Source: CAYMTR01 sp964393405 (GTDB lineage Bacteria; Bacteroidota; Bacteroidia; Bacteroidales; Prolixibacteraceae). Taken from it: a DNA stretch of 64,000 nucleotides. The DNA is taken from NCBI GenBank assembly GCA_964393405.1, contig CAYMTR010000009.1, positions 28,972 to 92,971 on the forward strand. The letters run 5' to 3'. The position numbers and the translations under genes are program-made. The notes beneath the pieces were generated by a model that had not been told where the DNA came from, did no database searches, and worked only from the letters and a program-made list of their open reading frames with translations. Positions 47,654 to 56,621 of this stretch are shown here, one piece after another (positions within the stretch are counted from its first letter, which is position 1; the number at the start of each line of letters is the position of its first letter).

Positions 47654-49444
47654 TCACATCCTTTGAGGACATTCAATTCCTAAGAGTCCCATCCCCTTTT
47701 CAATTATTCTTGCTGTACTTTCTGCAAGCACTAACCTCAGGTTCTTCTTTTTTTCATCACTTTCTCCCAGTATTGTGAAATCGTGATAAAACTGATTAAA
47801 TTCCTTTACCAGATCGTAACAGTAATTAGCAATTAGCGCAGGACTATAAGAGTCAGCCGATTCAGCAACCACAGTTGGGAAAGTATTGATTTTCTTGATC
47901 AACTCTATCTCTTTCTGGTCTGCACTTATCCCTGTGTCTTCTATACTCCATGAAATGCCTGTGCTTTTTGCTTTTCTCAGCACACTTTGTATCCTCGCAA
48001 ATGTGTATTGTATAAATGGTCCTGTATTTCCATTGAAATCTATCGATTCTTCCGGATTGAACAACATTGTTTTCTTTGGATCTACCTTAAGAATGAAATA
48101 CTTAAGTGCCCCAAGCGCTATCATCTTGTATATGTCTTCTTTCTCTTTTTCTGAAAAATCGTCCAGCTTTCCAAGTTCTTCTGACGTTTTTCTGGCAACA
48201 TTGACCATTTCATCAACCAAGTCATCAGCATCAACCACAGTTCCTTCTCTCGATTTCATTTTTCCCTGCGGAAGCTCTACCATACCATAGGAAAAGTGAT
48301 AAAGATCCTTACCCCATGAAAATCCAAGCTTATCAAGAAGTATAGACAAAACCTGAAAATGGTAGTTTTGTTCATTACCAACAACATATACCATTTGATC
48401 AATAGGATAATCCTGAAAACGAAGCTTTGCAGTTCCTATATCCTGGGTCATATATACCGAAGTTCCGTCTGAACGCAGAAGAATCTTTTGGTCAAGTCCC
48501 TCATTCTCAAGGTTTGCCCAAACTGATCCATCGTCCCTTCTTTCAAATACTCCTTCTTCAACTCCTCTCAGCACTTCTTCCTTTCCGGTCGTATATGTTT
48601 CTGATTCGTAATATATTTTATCAAAATTAACCCCTAGTTTCTTGTATGTAACATCAAAACCTGCATACACCCAGCTGTTCATTTTCTTCCAAAGCTCTAT
48701 TGTATCAGGGTCGTTAGCCTCCCAACGGCGAAGCATCTCACGGGTTTCGTTCATCGAAGGTGCATTGTTTTCTGCTTCCTCCTTGCTCATCCCTTTAGCC
48801 ATCAACTCAGATACTTCCTTTTTAAACATCTTGTCAAACTTCACGTAATAAGCCCCAACCAGATGGTCACCTTTCATTCCGGTGCTTTCAGGAGTATCGT
48901 TTTTCCCTTCCTTCAGCCATGCATACATCGATTTACATATATGTATACCTCTGTCGTTCACTATGTTGGTCTTAACAACTTTATTACCATTGGCCTTAAG
49001 TATCTCCGAAATTGAATATCCAAGAAGGTTATTGCGTATATGTCCTAAATGCAGTGGTTTGTTTGTATTTGGTGATGAATATTCAACCATTGCCACCGGC
49101 GATTCATCATCTACATTCTTTAATCCGAAATTGGGGTCTTCAGCAATATTTTTCAATGCTTCCATCCAATATGATGAAGAAATGACAAGGTTCAGAAATC
49201 CCTTCACAACATTAAACCGTGATATTTCAGGAACATTTTTAGTCAAGAATTCGCCTAACTCACTACCTGTTTGCTCCGGTCCTTTCTTTGAAAATTTGGT
49301 AAAAGGAAACACAACAACCGTTAAGTCTCCCTCAAATTCCTTTCTTGTAAGCTGAATCTGAACAGAACCAACCTCAAAATCCGCATCGTACAATGCTTTA
49401 AGCGCGCTGCATACGTTCTGCCCAATTATCAATTCAATATTCAT
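47654..49444 (-). CDS. argS: Arginine--tRNA ligase
   Basis: ArgRS charges tRNA-Arg. The 596 residues hold the additional N-terminal domain, the HIGH motif as HLGHIRNN, the MKSREG motif near the KMSK position, and the C-terminal anticodon-binding domain (PALIANYCYDLVKEFNQFYH). The ATG at 49444 (MNIELIIGQNV) matches homologues; a frame-extending ATG ten codons upstream would lie close to the -7 element. Confidence 0.97.
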   Translation of the reverse strand: MNIELIIGQNVCSALKALYDADFEVGSVQIQLTRKEFEGDLTVVVFPFTKFSKKGPEQTGSELGEFLTKNVPEISRFNVVKGFLNLVISSSYWMEALKNIAEDPNFGLKNVDDESPVAMVEYSSPNTNKPLHLGHIRNNLLGYSISEILKANGNKVVKTNIVNDRGIHICKSMYAWLKEGKNDTPESTGMKGDHLVGAYYVKFDKMFKKEVSELMAKGMSKEEAENNAPSMNETREMLRRWEANDPDTIELWKKMNSWVYAGFDVTYKKLGVNFDKIYYESETYTTGKEEVLRGVEEGVFERRDDGSVWANLENEGLDQKILLRSDGTSVYMTQDIGTAKLRFQDYPIDQMVYVVGNEQNYHFQVLSILLDKLGFSWGKDLYHFSYGMVELPQGKMKSREGTVVDADDLVDEMVNVARKTSEELGKLDDFSEKEKEDIYKMIALGALKYFILKVDPKKTMLFNPEESIDFNGNTGPFIQYTFARIQSVLRKAKSTGISWSIEDTGISADQKEIELIKKINTFPTVVAESADSYSPALIANYCYDLVKEFNQFYHDFTILGESDEKKKNLRLVLAESTARIIEKGMGLLGIECPQRM

Positions 49445-49471
49445 AATGAATGTAGATTTTAAAATGCGCTG

Positions 49472-49479
49472 CAAATATA
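49472..49479 (-). promoter_or_regulatory. -7 promoter element for argS
   Basis: The minus strand reads TATATTTG, ending 28 nt before the argS start. Confidence 0.45.
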
Positions 49480-49570
49480 ATTAAATAGAGAAATAAGTCA
49501 TTCGCTGTTACTGATATGAAATCGTTAAAAGGGAAAATTATCATTGTGATAACCCTGAATTCAGAAATAT

Positions 49571-51040
49571 TTACCTCATGAAGAAGTATGTTTCAAACTG
49601 AACTTTTCGTGCTTTACGGTATTTCTGATCGATCGACATGTTCTCTTCGTCCTTGCCCGACTTCACTTCCTGTACTTCTCCCAAAGCCCTCACCATTATA
49701 CGGTTTTCAGGAATACCTTTCTTCATCAGGTATTTCTTGACCGCTTCAACTCTCTGAGCCGAAAGATCAGCATTGTATTCAGCTGTACCCCTAGGGTCGG
49801 CAGTGCCATAGAGCCTTATGTTCATGGTCGGATTTTCGAACATGTATTTCACTATATCTCCAAGTTCTTTTTCCTGATCAGGTGTTATGTCCCATTTGGC
49901 AGTTTCAAAATAAACTTCCATCGGGGTTTCCTGATTAAGCATCGGCCATACTGCTTCCGGTGGCTCTGGGCAACCAAGATATTCCATCGGACCATATTCG
50001 TCTGGACACTGGTCTACATCATCTGTAAGTCCATCACCGTCAGAGTCTATCGGACAACCATATTCGTCTACAACAATACCAGGCTGTGTGTCAGGGCATA
50101 AATCTTTTGGATCTATTACACCATCACCGTCAGTATCTGGACAACCGTTATATTTTGGAATACCCGGTAAATCAGGACAATCGTCAAGTTTGTCAATTAT
50201 CCCATCGCCATCTCTGTCAGGACAACCATTATATTCTGGAAGACCGGGATCATCAGGACATTCATCCAGATAATCAGGTATGCCGTCTTTATCTCTGTCT
50301 TTCGGGCAGCCAACTTCGTCAACTTCAACTCCAAACGGGGTGTCGGGACATTCATCAATATCATCAGTAACTCCATCACGGTCAGAGTCTTTTGGACCTC
50401 CAAGCTTCACAAAAACACCTATTCTGGCCCCAATGTACTGATCGTTAATCATATCAAGTGCAGCTCCATCAATTTCTTCAGTAGTCATGAGGTTAGCATA
50501 ACCCTCAATGAAAAGACTGATTCTTCGAGAGATATCGCTTTTTAAACCTGCGGTAAAGGTAAAAGCAAATTCATCAATAAAATGGTTGAACTGCTCCCCC
50601 TTATAATCGAAGCTGTCGCCTTTCGAATTGCCTATCAAATAAGAAAATCCGGCTCCTAAATAAGGTTTGAAAATAGATGTTTCCTTTAGAAGGTATCCGT
50701 TATAAAATTTGTAGTTGAAAGATACATTAGGATTAAAGAGGTTCCCATTTACTTTGTAATCGATTCCGTCGACCGATCCTTTTATATTCACCCGGTAATA
50801 ATCAAGTCCCAGTATCAAATCGAGCGAAGGATTTACAAACCGCGAAGCAGCAAGACCACCTCCATCATTTCTGCTGTTAAGGTTAAAAAACTGGTTCCCG
50901 AGCTCTCCTTTATATTGAAGTAAAGAGTATGAACCTTTGATTGCCCAATAATAGTCAGCATTTTGAGCTTTGCTTATCGCCGGGAAAACCCCGGAAAACA
51001 AACCAATAAAAAAAAGAATTATTACAGCTCTCTTACTCAT
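49571..51040 (-). CDS. OmpA-family protein with thrombospondin type 3 repeats
   Basis: The 489 residues comprise a signal peptide (about 1-25), an outer-membrane beta-barrel (about 26-215), a calcium-binding TSP3 repeat region (about 216-350, recurring DRDGDGI-type and CPD motifs), and an OmpA peptidoglycan-binding domain (about 365-489; YGTADPRGTAEYNADLSAQR). It should tether the outer membrane to the cell wall. Related proteins are common in Bacteroidota and some support T9SS, but nothing here proves that link. Confidence 0.93.
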   Translation of the reverse strand: MSKRAVIILFFIGLFSGVFPAISKAQNADYYWAIKGSYSLLQYKGELGNQFFNLNSRNDGGGLAASRFVNPSLDLILGLDYYRVNIKGSVDGIDYKVNGNLFNPNVSFNYKFYNGYLLKETSIFKPYLGAGFSYLIGNSKGDSFDYKGEQFNHFIDEFAFTFTAGLKSDISRRISLFIEGYANLMTTEEIDGAALDMINDQYIGARIGVFVKLGGPKDSDRDGVTDDIDECPDTPFGVEVDEVGCPKDRDKDGIPDYLDECPDDPGLPEYNGCPDRDGDGIIDKLDDCPDLPGIPKYNGCPDTDGDGVIDPKDLCPDTQPGIVVDEYGCPIDSDGDGLTDDVDQCPDEYGPMEYLGCPEPPEAVWPMLNQETPMEVYFETAKWDITPDQEKELGDIVKYMFENPTMNIRLYGTADPRGTAEYNADLSAQRVEAVKKYLMKKGIPENRIMVRALGEVQEVKSGKDEENMSIDQKYRKARKVQFETYFFMR

Positions 51041-51065
51041 CGCCCGATTATTATTGCAATATTAA

Positions 51066-51073
51066 CAAATATA
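51066..51073 (-). promoter_or_regulatory. -7 promoter element for the OmpA-TSP3 gene
   Basis: The minus strand reads TATATTTG, ending 26 nt before the start. The exonuclease promoter lies divergently about 60 bp away. Confidence 0.45.
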
Positions 51074-51132
51074 ACATTTTGCTCTAAAAAGACTTTAAAT
51101 AATCTTGAAAATAAGGTTGAAAAATTATTAGC

Positions 51133-51140
51133 TATATTTG
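51133..51140 (+). promoter_or_regulatory. -7 promoter element immediately before the exonuclease start
   Basis: TATATTTG ends only 5 nt before the ATG at 51145, so the transcript may begin at or near the start codon. Confidence 0.45.
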
Positions 51141-51144
51141 AAAC

Positions 51145-51666
51145 ATGTACGCTGTTGTTGATATAGAGACATCCGGAGGTAATTATCAGACCTGTAAGAT
51201 AACAGAGATTGCCATTTTGATCTTCAACGGTCAGAAGATTTATGATTCATTAGTAACTCTCATTAATCCTGAATGTTATATCCCTGAATATATTACAAGA
51301 ATAACCGGAATTACAAATGAAATGGTTAAAGGCGCACCAAAATTTTATGAAGTTGCAAGGAAAATTGTGGAGATAACAGCCAATAAGATTTTTGTAGCCC
51401 ACAATTCAAGCTTCGACTACAATTTTATAAGAAAGGAATTCAGCGATTTGGGATATAACTACAACAGGAAGACAATCTGCACCGTCGAATTATCAAGAAA
51501 GCTAATGCCTTTTCATGCTTCATACTCATTGGGAAACCTGTGCAACGACCTTAAAATTGAGATAAACGGTCGCCATAGGGCTGAAGGTGATGCTACTGCT
51601 ACTGTTGAGCTCTTCAGAAGACTGCTCGTGATTTATAATCAAAATGAGCAGTCAATGTTCAAGTAA
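51145..51666 (+). CDS. DnaQ-like 3'-5' exonuclease (Pol III epsilon family)
   Basis: The 173 residues form a DEDDh exonuclease: the first acidic pair is in AVVDIETSGG, the second in AHNSSFDYNFIRKEF, and His-Asp in GRHRAEGDATAT. It could proofread or trim nucleic acid. In many Bacteroidota the nearest family member is fused to a GIY-YIG domain; here the frame ends after the exonuclease, and the following 400 bp shows no such domain. Confidence 0.9.
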   Translation: MYAVVDIETSGGNYQTCKITEIAILIFNGQKIYDSLVTLINPECYIPEYITRITGITNEMVKGAPKFYEVARKIVEITANKIFVAHNSSFDYNFIRKEFSDLGYNYNRKTICTVELSRKLMPFHASYSLGNLCNDLKIEINGRHRAEGDATATVELFRRLLVIYNQNEQSMFK

Positions 51667-51752
51667 TTTTAATCTTTCCCATTCTTTTTCAAAGACCTCT
51701 TTCACGTTGAATATTCCAGAAACAAACATGAACCAAATAGGGAATTGAGTAA

Positions 51753-51824
51753 TACCATATTCGTACCATATTCGTACCACATTCGTCCTTTCTCCCTTAA
51801 TAAAGGGAGAAAGGACGAATGTGG
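51753..51824 (-). repeat. 72-bp palindromic repeat element, copy 2
   Basis: Three 11-bp units (TACCATATTCG twice, then TACCACATTCG) lead into perfect 22-bp inverted arms (51777-51798 and 51803-51824) around AATA. Arms are identical to copy 1 at 10407-10478, and the loop and tail show that this copy is inverted relative to it. Confidence 0.9.
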
Positions 51825-52084
51825 TAGGGCGGAGGTATTAATCAAACCTTAATGAGAATAGGATAAAAGGGTGGATGATACCAGAGATATAAAATTTTCG
51901 AAAAATTGCATTATTAGTTAATTTATGTCGTTTAATGGTAAAAAACGTGCAATTCAAACAATTTATGGCTGGGAGACAACGAGTTGTATTGTTTAAAAAG
52001 ATTATTTTATATAATTTTATCAGTATTAAATAATCATAAAATAAAACCCTAATGAAAAAAATCAAAACATGTGGACAATTGCCA

Positions 52085-52120
52085 CAAACAAACAAACAAA
52101 CAAACAAACAAACAAACAAA
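52085..52120. repeat. (CAAA)9 tetranucleotide tract
   Basis: Nine uninterrupted CAAA units. It lies 27 bp before a relic of a T9SS-protein C-terminus and 150 bp before the next real gene. Confidence 0.97.
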
Positions 52121-52146
52121 CCTTAAGAGCTTCTATTCTGATAATG

Positions 52147-52230
52147 TCGCTTGTGAAAAGGGGCAACGCTTCTATAACTATTGAAGGAAATTCTCTGGAA
52201 GCAGGTATGTACCTTTATACTCTTATTGCA
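52147..52230 (+). pseudogene. Fragment of a tail-fiber/T9SS C-terminal sorting domain
   Basis: The plus strand encodes SLVKRGNASITIEGNSLEAG followed by MYLYTLIA, matching the closing segment of the sorting domain in Bacteroidota tail-fiber-domain proteins, which normally continues with a DGKEVDTKRM-like end. No upstream body and no proper ending is present, so it is a relic about 28 codons long. It happens to be in frame with the next gene but precedes that gene's signal peptide. Confidence 0.6.
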
Positions 52231-52272
52231 TTACACATCCTTGTCCGCAATAAAATAAAAACATTTAAAATT

Positions 52273-53028
52273 ATGAAACTAAAAATATACATGCTATTCT
52301 TAATGATGATAATAGCGATACTAAATCTAAAAGCTCAGGAACAATCAATAAATTTTTATGACTATTTACCAGACATTACATTAGATAATCACCTTAAGGA
52401 TACTCTAAAGATTGATCTAAACAACGATTCAGTCAATGATGTGGTGTTTTATCTAATGAGACCTTCATCTGGAAATGTATTAATTGTAGAACCGTTTTAT
52501 TCCGACTGTTATATTTTTATTGCTCCTTGGACTTCCTATTCCTTAAATAAAGATTCTCTCAATTGGTTATCAAGCAGGTGGTTCGTTCAAATAGAGACTA
52601 ACGACAAGACTGGTCAAATTGGGATAAAAATAATTTCAAATGGTAAAAATTATTATGGTTGGATTAAAGCATATTACAAGAATATTGGGTTGAATACATT
52701 TTGGTATATCGACAAATATGCCTTCTGCACCATCCCCGACTACCCTCTGATGTGGGGACAAACTGAGCTTACCGGAACAAAAGAAATAAAAGTTCGGGAT
52801 AAGATTAAAGTATCAGTCGATGGTAAGTCTATGAACATTAACATTCAATCAAAAAGGGTTGTCAACGAAATATCTCTTATCAATTCAGTCGGTAGGATTA
52901 TTCGGAAATGGAGAAACTTAAAATCATCAAAGGTTGATATCCCTTCTATAGGGATAAAGGGCGGTGTTTACTTTTTGAGGATCAAGACTGAAAATAATGA
53001 GGTTGTTACAGAAAAGGTTGTGCTGTAG
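52273..53028 (+). CDS. Small secreted protein with T9SS-like C-terminus
   Basis: The 251 residues begin with a signal peptide (MKLKIYMLFLMMIIAILNLK) and end in a Por-secretion-like domain (INSVGRIIRKWRNLKSSK, KGGVYFLRIKTEN). The body (about 25-175) has DLNNDSVNDVVF, reminiscent of FG-GAP/calcium loops, but no family is recognised. I set the start at the signal-peptide ATG (52273); the frame is open further upstream through the relic and the CAAA tract, which I judge not to be translated as part of it. Confidence 0.7.
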   Translation: MKLKIYMLFLMMIIAILNLKAQEQSINFYDYLPDITLDNHLKDTLKIDLNNDSVNDVVFYLMRPSSGNVLIVEPFYSDCYIFIAPWTSYSLNKDSLNWLSSRWFVQIETNDKTGQIGIKIISNGKNYYGWIKAYYKNIGLNTFWYIDKYAFCTIPDYPLMWGQTELTGTKEIKVRDKIKVSVDGKSMNINIQSKRVVNEISLINSVGRIIRKWRNLKSSKVDIPSIGIKGGVYFLRIKTENNEVVTEKVVL

Positions 53029-53075
53029 TTTAATTCTTGAATTGGATCCGGTAAACTGAATTGTACTGTATATAA

Positions 53076-53105
53076 AAAATGGGAGCTAGTTAAGGCTCCC
53101 ATTTT
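53076..53105. terminator. Bidirectional terminator
   Basis: An 11-bp perfect stem (AAAATGGGAGC and complement, 53076-53086 with 53095-53105) lies between convergent genes ending at 53028 and 53109. T-rich stretches follow on both strands. Confidence 0.9.
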
Positions 53106-53108
53106 GTT

Positions 53109-53540
53109 TTATTCTGACTTTTCTTTTGGCTCTTCTTCCGATTTTTCTTCCGGCGCATCATCAAGATTGAGCAGATCTTTTTCTGTCAACATCAAATACC
53201 ACTGCACCAACTTTTTAATATCCGACACATAGACCCTGTCCTCATCATAATCGGGCAACACCCTTTTAAAATAAGTCTTTAGCTTGTCGGTCGGCGATTT
53301 TGGATCTATCCCCTTCTTAAGTTCTTCATCGGCTACAATTTTCTTAAATACTTCCCTGAGCTGGATTTCACCTGTCTTGGTGTATATTGCTATATCCTCA
53401 AGCGTAAGTATTTTACTAGTCGAATAGGCAGGAAAACGTTTCCCGTTGATCAGCGATTCAACAATAACTGCATTGTTCCCTTTAGAGATCATTTTGAACA
53501 AACCCGGTTGTCCGGATATTGATAATATATCTTTCAACAT
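53109..53540 (-). CDS. DUF5606-family protein
   Basis: The 143 residues match the Bacteroidota DUF5606 pattern: LKDILSISGQPGLFKMISKG, IVESLINGKRFPAYSTSKIL and a C-terminal acidic tail (EEKSEEEPKEKSE). No function is established; the protein lacks a signal peptide and is probably cytoplasmic. It lies downstream of the TonB receptor gene (59 bp) on the same strand. Confidence 0.85.
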   Translation of the reverse strand: MLKDILSISGQPGLFKMISKGNNAVIVESLINGKRFPAYSTSKILTLEDIAIYTKTGEIQLREVFKKIVADEELKKGIDPKSPTDKLKTYFKRVLPDYDEDRVYVSDIKKLVQWYLMLTEKDLLNLDDAPEEKSEEEPKEKSE

Positions 53541-53599
53541 ATCTTTTTTCGTTAAAATTTCAGGCCGAATATAATAAAAATGTTTCTGTACGAATAATA

Positions 53600-55651
53600 T
53601 TATTGAAAAACGATCTTTTTGGACACACCAAACTTAATCCATCTTCCCGGTTGGGCAATATTCCCATAATCAACGTATTCAGTATTAAAAATATTATTCA
53701 CAGTGCCATATAAATTCCAACCCTTGTATTTCCAATATATCTTCAAGTCGCATATAATAAATGGATTATAATCTGTCAGTCCGTATGATATTTTTTCTTC
53801 AATTTTTTCGTACTGCCCGTTCCTGTCAGAATATGAAACATGCCATACTGCATAAACATTCTTCCAAATAAGATGGTTCAAATCGATATCCAGTTTGTGC
53901 TTCAGGTAATTCATCGAGTAGTTTGAAATAAGGTTCCCCCCTGCCCTCTCCTGATTAAGATATGAATATGCAATCTTCAGATTGTTAAGTACTTTCTGAC
54001 CTTTAATTAGTTTCTGAAAATCGACCTTTGCCATAGTTTCAATACCAAACGAATTGATTGTTGTGTAATTTATAGTCTTCCATTTGTCATCGAGATTTTC
54101 TTTTACCCAGTCGATAAGATTTTCGTTTATCGAATAAAATCCTGTTAACGAGTAATCTATAAAGCCATATTTCAATCCATATCCTAATTCAAATCCCAGC
54201 GATTCTTCAGGGAGGAGGTCTTTATTCCCTTCATTCGAAGGGCTCGTGTAAAACAATTCGGTGAACGTAGGCATCCTCATCGATTTATTTACTGAAGCAT
54301 TTACAGAAGAATGATCATTGAATGAATAACTTAGATCCAATCCGGGGTATATGAACCACTTATAATTCATATCAGTATTCCTTGTAAAATTGATACCGGC
54401 ATTGACCATCAGTTTTGAAAAATACCTTTTATGTCCTACAAATGTTGAAAAGTTTGTCCGTGAATGAAACCTGTCGAGCAATACTGAATCGCGCATTATC
54501 GAATGCTGCGGGTCATCAATCTTATCACCAAGGTTATTGCTGTGAATGGTTTCAGTCCTTACATCGAAGCCCAGACTTGTTACAGCATCGGTTTCATGCT
54601 TAAAATTTGTAACAATGTTTTCCCCCACAACTTCTGTAAGATGTACATTCTTATATAAGCCAGGATTATCGCGAAAAAGGAGAAACATGTCATCATGCCT
54701 TTTGTAATAAACCCTTGGAGTAAACTGCACATTATCACTATTAATTTTCATCGAGAATGAAGCCAGGAAAGTACTGGTTTCCTCATATTGATTGGGATAT
54801 TTAGCAGAGTAAAAGCTGTTTGAGCCAAAACCCTTGTCGGTATATCCTGTCTGCAATTGCAGTTCATTATCCTTCAGTTTTAACCGTCCGCTATAAAAAA
54901 TATTCCTGTTATAGAAGTCGGTATTTTCGATGTAACCATCAGAAGACGAATTGTTTATTGAAACAAGATGACCAGAGTTCCCTATTTTGAATCCGGCTGA
55001 TAGCTTTTCAGCATTAAAAAGATGCTCCCCTCCTTCAAGGTCGACACGCACAAATTTCTCATCATCTTTCTTTGTGATAAAATTGATAGCGCCACCAAAG
55101 GCTCCCGGGCCAAACTTCCATGAACCTGGACCTTTAAGAATTTCAATACAATCAATTACGGAAAAATCAATAGGAAGGTTTAAATTATGGTGCCCTGTCT
55201 GAGGATCAGTAATATTAACACCATTAAGAAGAATCAAAACCTGATCGAAAGAGCTGCCGCGGATCGAGATGTCGGCTTGTACACCGCCCGTTCCCCTCTG
55301 CCTGATATCAATGTCAGAAGCATATTCAAGCAGCTCGTTCACTGAAGAAATCGCCGCTTGCTCAATCTCTTTTTGAGAGATTACCAAGACCACCCTGCTA
55401 ATACCGGAATACATCTCCGGCTGCTGTTCAGACGTTACCACAACCTGTTCCAAATCGTAGTTTTGCACTACGGTAGAGGTGTCGGGCTGTGCTGCAATTA
55501 CAGTATTGTTTGCAAACTTTAAATAAATAATCAGAAGACATCCAATCCTGATTACTCTTTTCAAGCTACAGAATACTGAAAAGCTTTTGTTTTTCCAACG
55601 GCGAAATGTCGGAACACTTTCCGCTCGTTTAAATTTATAACTAATTTTCAT
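53600..55651 (-). CDS. TonB-dependent outer-membrane receptor
   Basis: The 683 residues comprise a long basic N-region and hydrophobic segment (about 30-52), a TonB-box-like LEQVVVTSEQ, a plug domain (about 65-170; IRGSSFDQVLILLNGVNITD, GAFGGAINF) and a 22-strand barrel ending GVSKKIVFQ. It resembles the BtuB/iron-siderophore group without a carboxypeptidase-like leader domain. No SusD partner or ligand gene is nearby and I see no B12 riboswitch, so the ligand is unknown. The ATG at 55651 was chosen because it follows a -7 element by 17 nt. Confidence 0.9.
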   Translation of the reverse strand: MKISYKFKRAESVPTFRRWKNKSFSVFCSLKRVIRIGCLLIIYLKFANNTVIAAQPDTSTVVQNYDLEQVVVTSEQQPEMYSGISRVVLVISQKEIEQAAISSVNELLEYASDIDIRQRGTGGVQADISIRGSSFDQVLILLNGVNITDPQTGHHNLNLPIDFSVIDCIEILKGPGSWKFGPGAFGGAINFITKKDDEKFVRVDLEGGEHLFNAEKLSAGFKIGNSGHLVSINNSSSDGYIENTDFYNRNIFYSGRLKLKDNELQLQTGYTDKGFGSNSFYSAKYPNQYEETSTFLASFSMKINSDNVQFTPRVYYKRHDDMFLLFRDNPGLYKNVHLTEVVGENIVTNFKHETDAVTSLGFDVRTETIHSNNLGDKIDDPQHSIMRDSVLLDRFHSRTNFSTFVGHKRYFSKLMVNAGINFTRNTDMNYKWFIYPGLDLSYSFNDHSSVNASVNKSMRMPTFTELFYTSPSNEGNKDLLPEESLGFELGYGLKYGFIDYSLTGFYSINENLIDWVKENLDDKWKTINYTTINSFGIETMAKVDFQKLIKGQKVLNNLKIAYSYLNQERAGGNLISNYSMNYLKHKLDIDLNHLIWKNVYAVWHVSYSDRNGQYEKIEEKISYGLTDYNPFIICDLKIYWKYKGWNLYGTVNNIFNTEYVDYGNIAQPGRWIKFGVSKKIVFQ

Positions 55652-55992
55652 CAATGAAATAATGGCACAAATATATATCTGATTTGAACAATTGTACTTT
55701 TTGTTCATTTATAATTAAAATATTTTACTCCCCTTTTTTTTTAAAAAAAACATCCGGATAGCGCACAGTCACATGGATGCCTTGTCGTAGACAAATAATA
55801 AATAACTGATTTTCAGTCAATGATAAAAATATTTAGTTGTATTCTTCCAAAAAATTGATTAAATTATATCTGCCTTAGACATTAAACTAATGTTAATTTA
55901 AAAAGGTTATAAATAAATATATATAATAAAAGATGATTAAGTCTTTTATATCCTATATATTTGAATCAACAACAAAACAAAAATCTACAATT
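55652..55992. other. Divergent intergenic region
   Basis: The region between the TonB receptor and the sigma factor carries the receptor -7 element and a short symmetric TTGTC-GTA-GACAA at 55782-55794. No gene or riboswitch is recognised. Confidence 0.55.
55668..55675 (-). promoter_or_regulatory. -7 promoter element for the TonB receptor gene
   Basis: The minus strand reads TATATTTG, ending 17 nt before the chosen start at 55651. Confidence 0.4.
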
Positions 55993-56499
55993 ATGGCAAG
56001 CATACAATTCAATAATAATCTTTTAGGCTTAGAAAAGAATCTCAAGTATTATGCTCTGAGCCTTACATCAGATAGTGACAGGGCTAATGACCTGCTCCAG
56101 GAAACGTTTTTGAAAGCTTTGACATATAAGGATAAGTTTTCGCAGGACACTAATTTCAAAGCGTGGGTTTATACCATCATGAAGAATACTTTCATCAATG
56201 ATTATAGAAAAGTTTCGAAGTCAAGGAATACTCTTGGTGGTTCAAACAGTGAATTCCATCTTTTGATAGCAAAAGACAAAATTTACCCATCGCCTGAATC
56301 TTTCTATTCTACAAATGAAATAGAAAAAAGCATTTCATTGCTTGAAGATGAATATCGCATTCCTTTCCAGATGTTTCTGGATGGTTATAAATACAAAGAG
56401 ATTGCAGACAAACTCGAGCTACCCCTAGGCACAGTAAAAAGCAGGATTTTCTTTACCAGAAAGAAATTATCTGCAGTGTTAAAAGATTTCGTAAAATAA
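55993..56499 (+). CDS. ECF-type RNA polymerase sigma factor
   Basis: The 168 residues have sigma-70 region 2 (DRANDLLQETFLKALTYKDK, FKAWVYTIMKNTFINDYRK) and region 4 (YKYKEIADKLELPLGTVKSR). The ATG at 55993 gives the normal length; an upstream in-frame ATG adds 20 codons without family match. No anti-sigma gene is adjacent, so its control is unknown. Confidence 0.9.
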   Translation: MASIQFNNNLLGLEKNLKYYALSLTSDSDRANDLLQETFLKALTYKDKFSQDTNFKAWVYTIMKNTFINDYRKVSKSRNTLGGSNSEFHLLIAKDKIYPSPESFYSTNEIEKSISLLEDEYRIPFQMFLDGYKYKEIADKLELPLGTVKSRIFFTRKKLSAVLKDFVK

Positions 56500-56520
56500 T
56501 ATTTTAATTTTAGCCGTTAT

Positions 56521-56553
56521 AAAGGTCTCCGGAACATGGAGACCTTTTTTGTT
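56521..56553 (+). terminator. Terminator after the sigma factor gene
   Basis: A 10-bp stem (AAAGGTCTCC and complement) with a 7-base loop and T run lies 21 bp after the stop. Confidence 0.92.
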
Positions 56554-56621
56554 TTCAACACTTTATCAACGACATTCGTAGCGAATCGTTATTTTAGTTA
56601 TTTTTACATAAAAAAATATTG

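Larger units (their letters stand above)
51667..52146. other. Repeat-bearing noncoding interval
   Basis: This interval after the exonuclease contains copy 2 of the 72-bp palindromic element and a CAAA tetranucleotide tract. I see no supported gene; the frame across the tract on either strand is a low-complexity artefact. Confidence 0.6.

Noticed and set aside
50086..50370. A Gln/His-rich plus-strand frame opposite the TSP3 repeats
   Set aside because: It is the complement of the repeat-coding DNA of the OmpA-TSP3 gene; the repetitive composition explains it.
51838..52119. A 93-codon minus-strand frame rich in Phe, Val and Cys
   Set aside because: Its start region is the CAAA tetranucleotide tract read backwards and the rest has no family match.
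55652..55992. A cobalamin riboswitch ahead of the TonB receptor
   Set aside because: No B12-box or extended hairpin was seen, and the -7 element leaves a leader too short for it.
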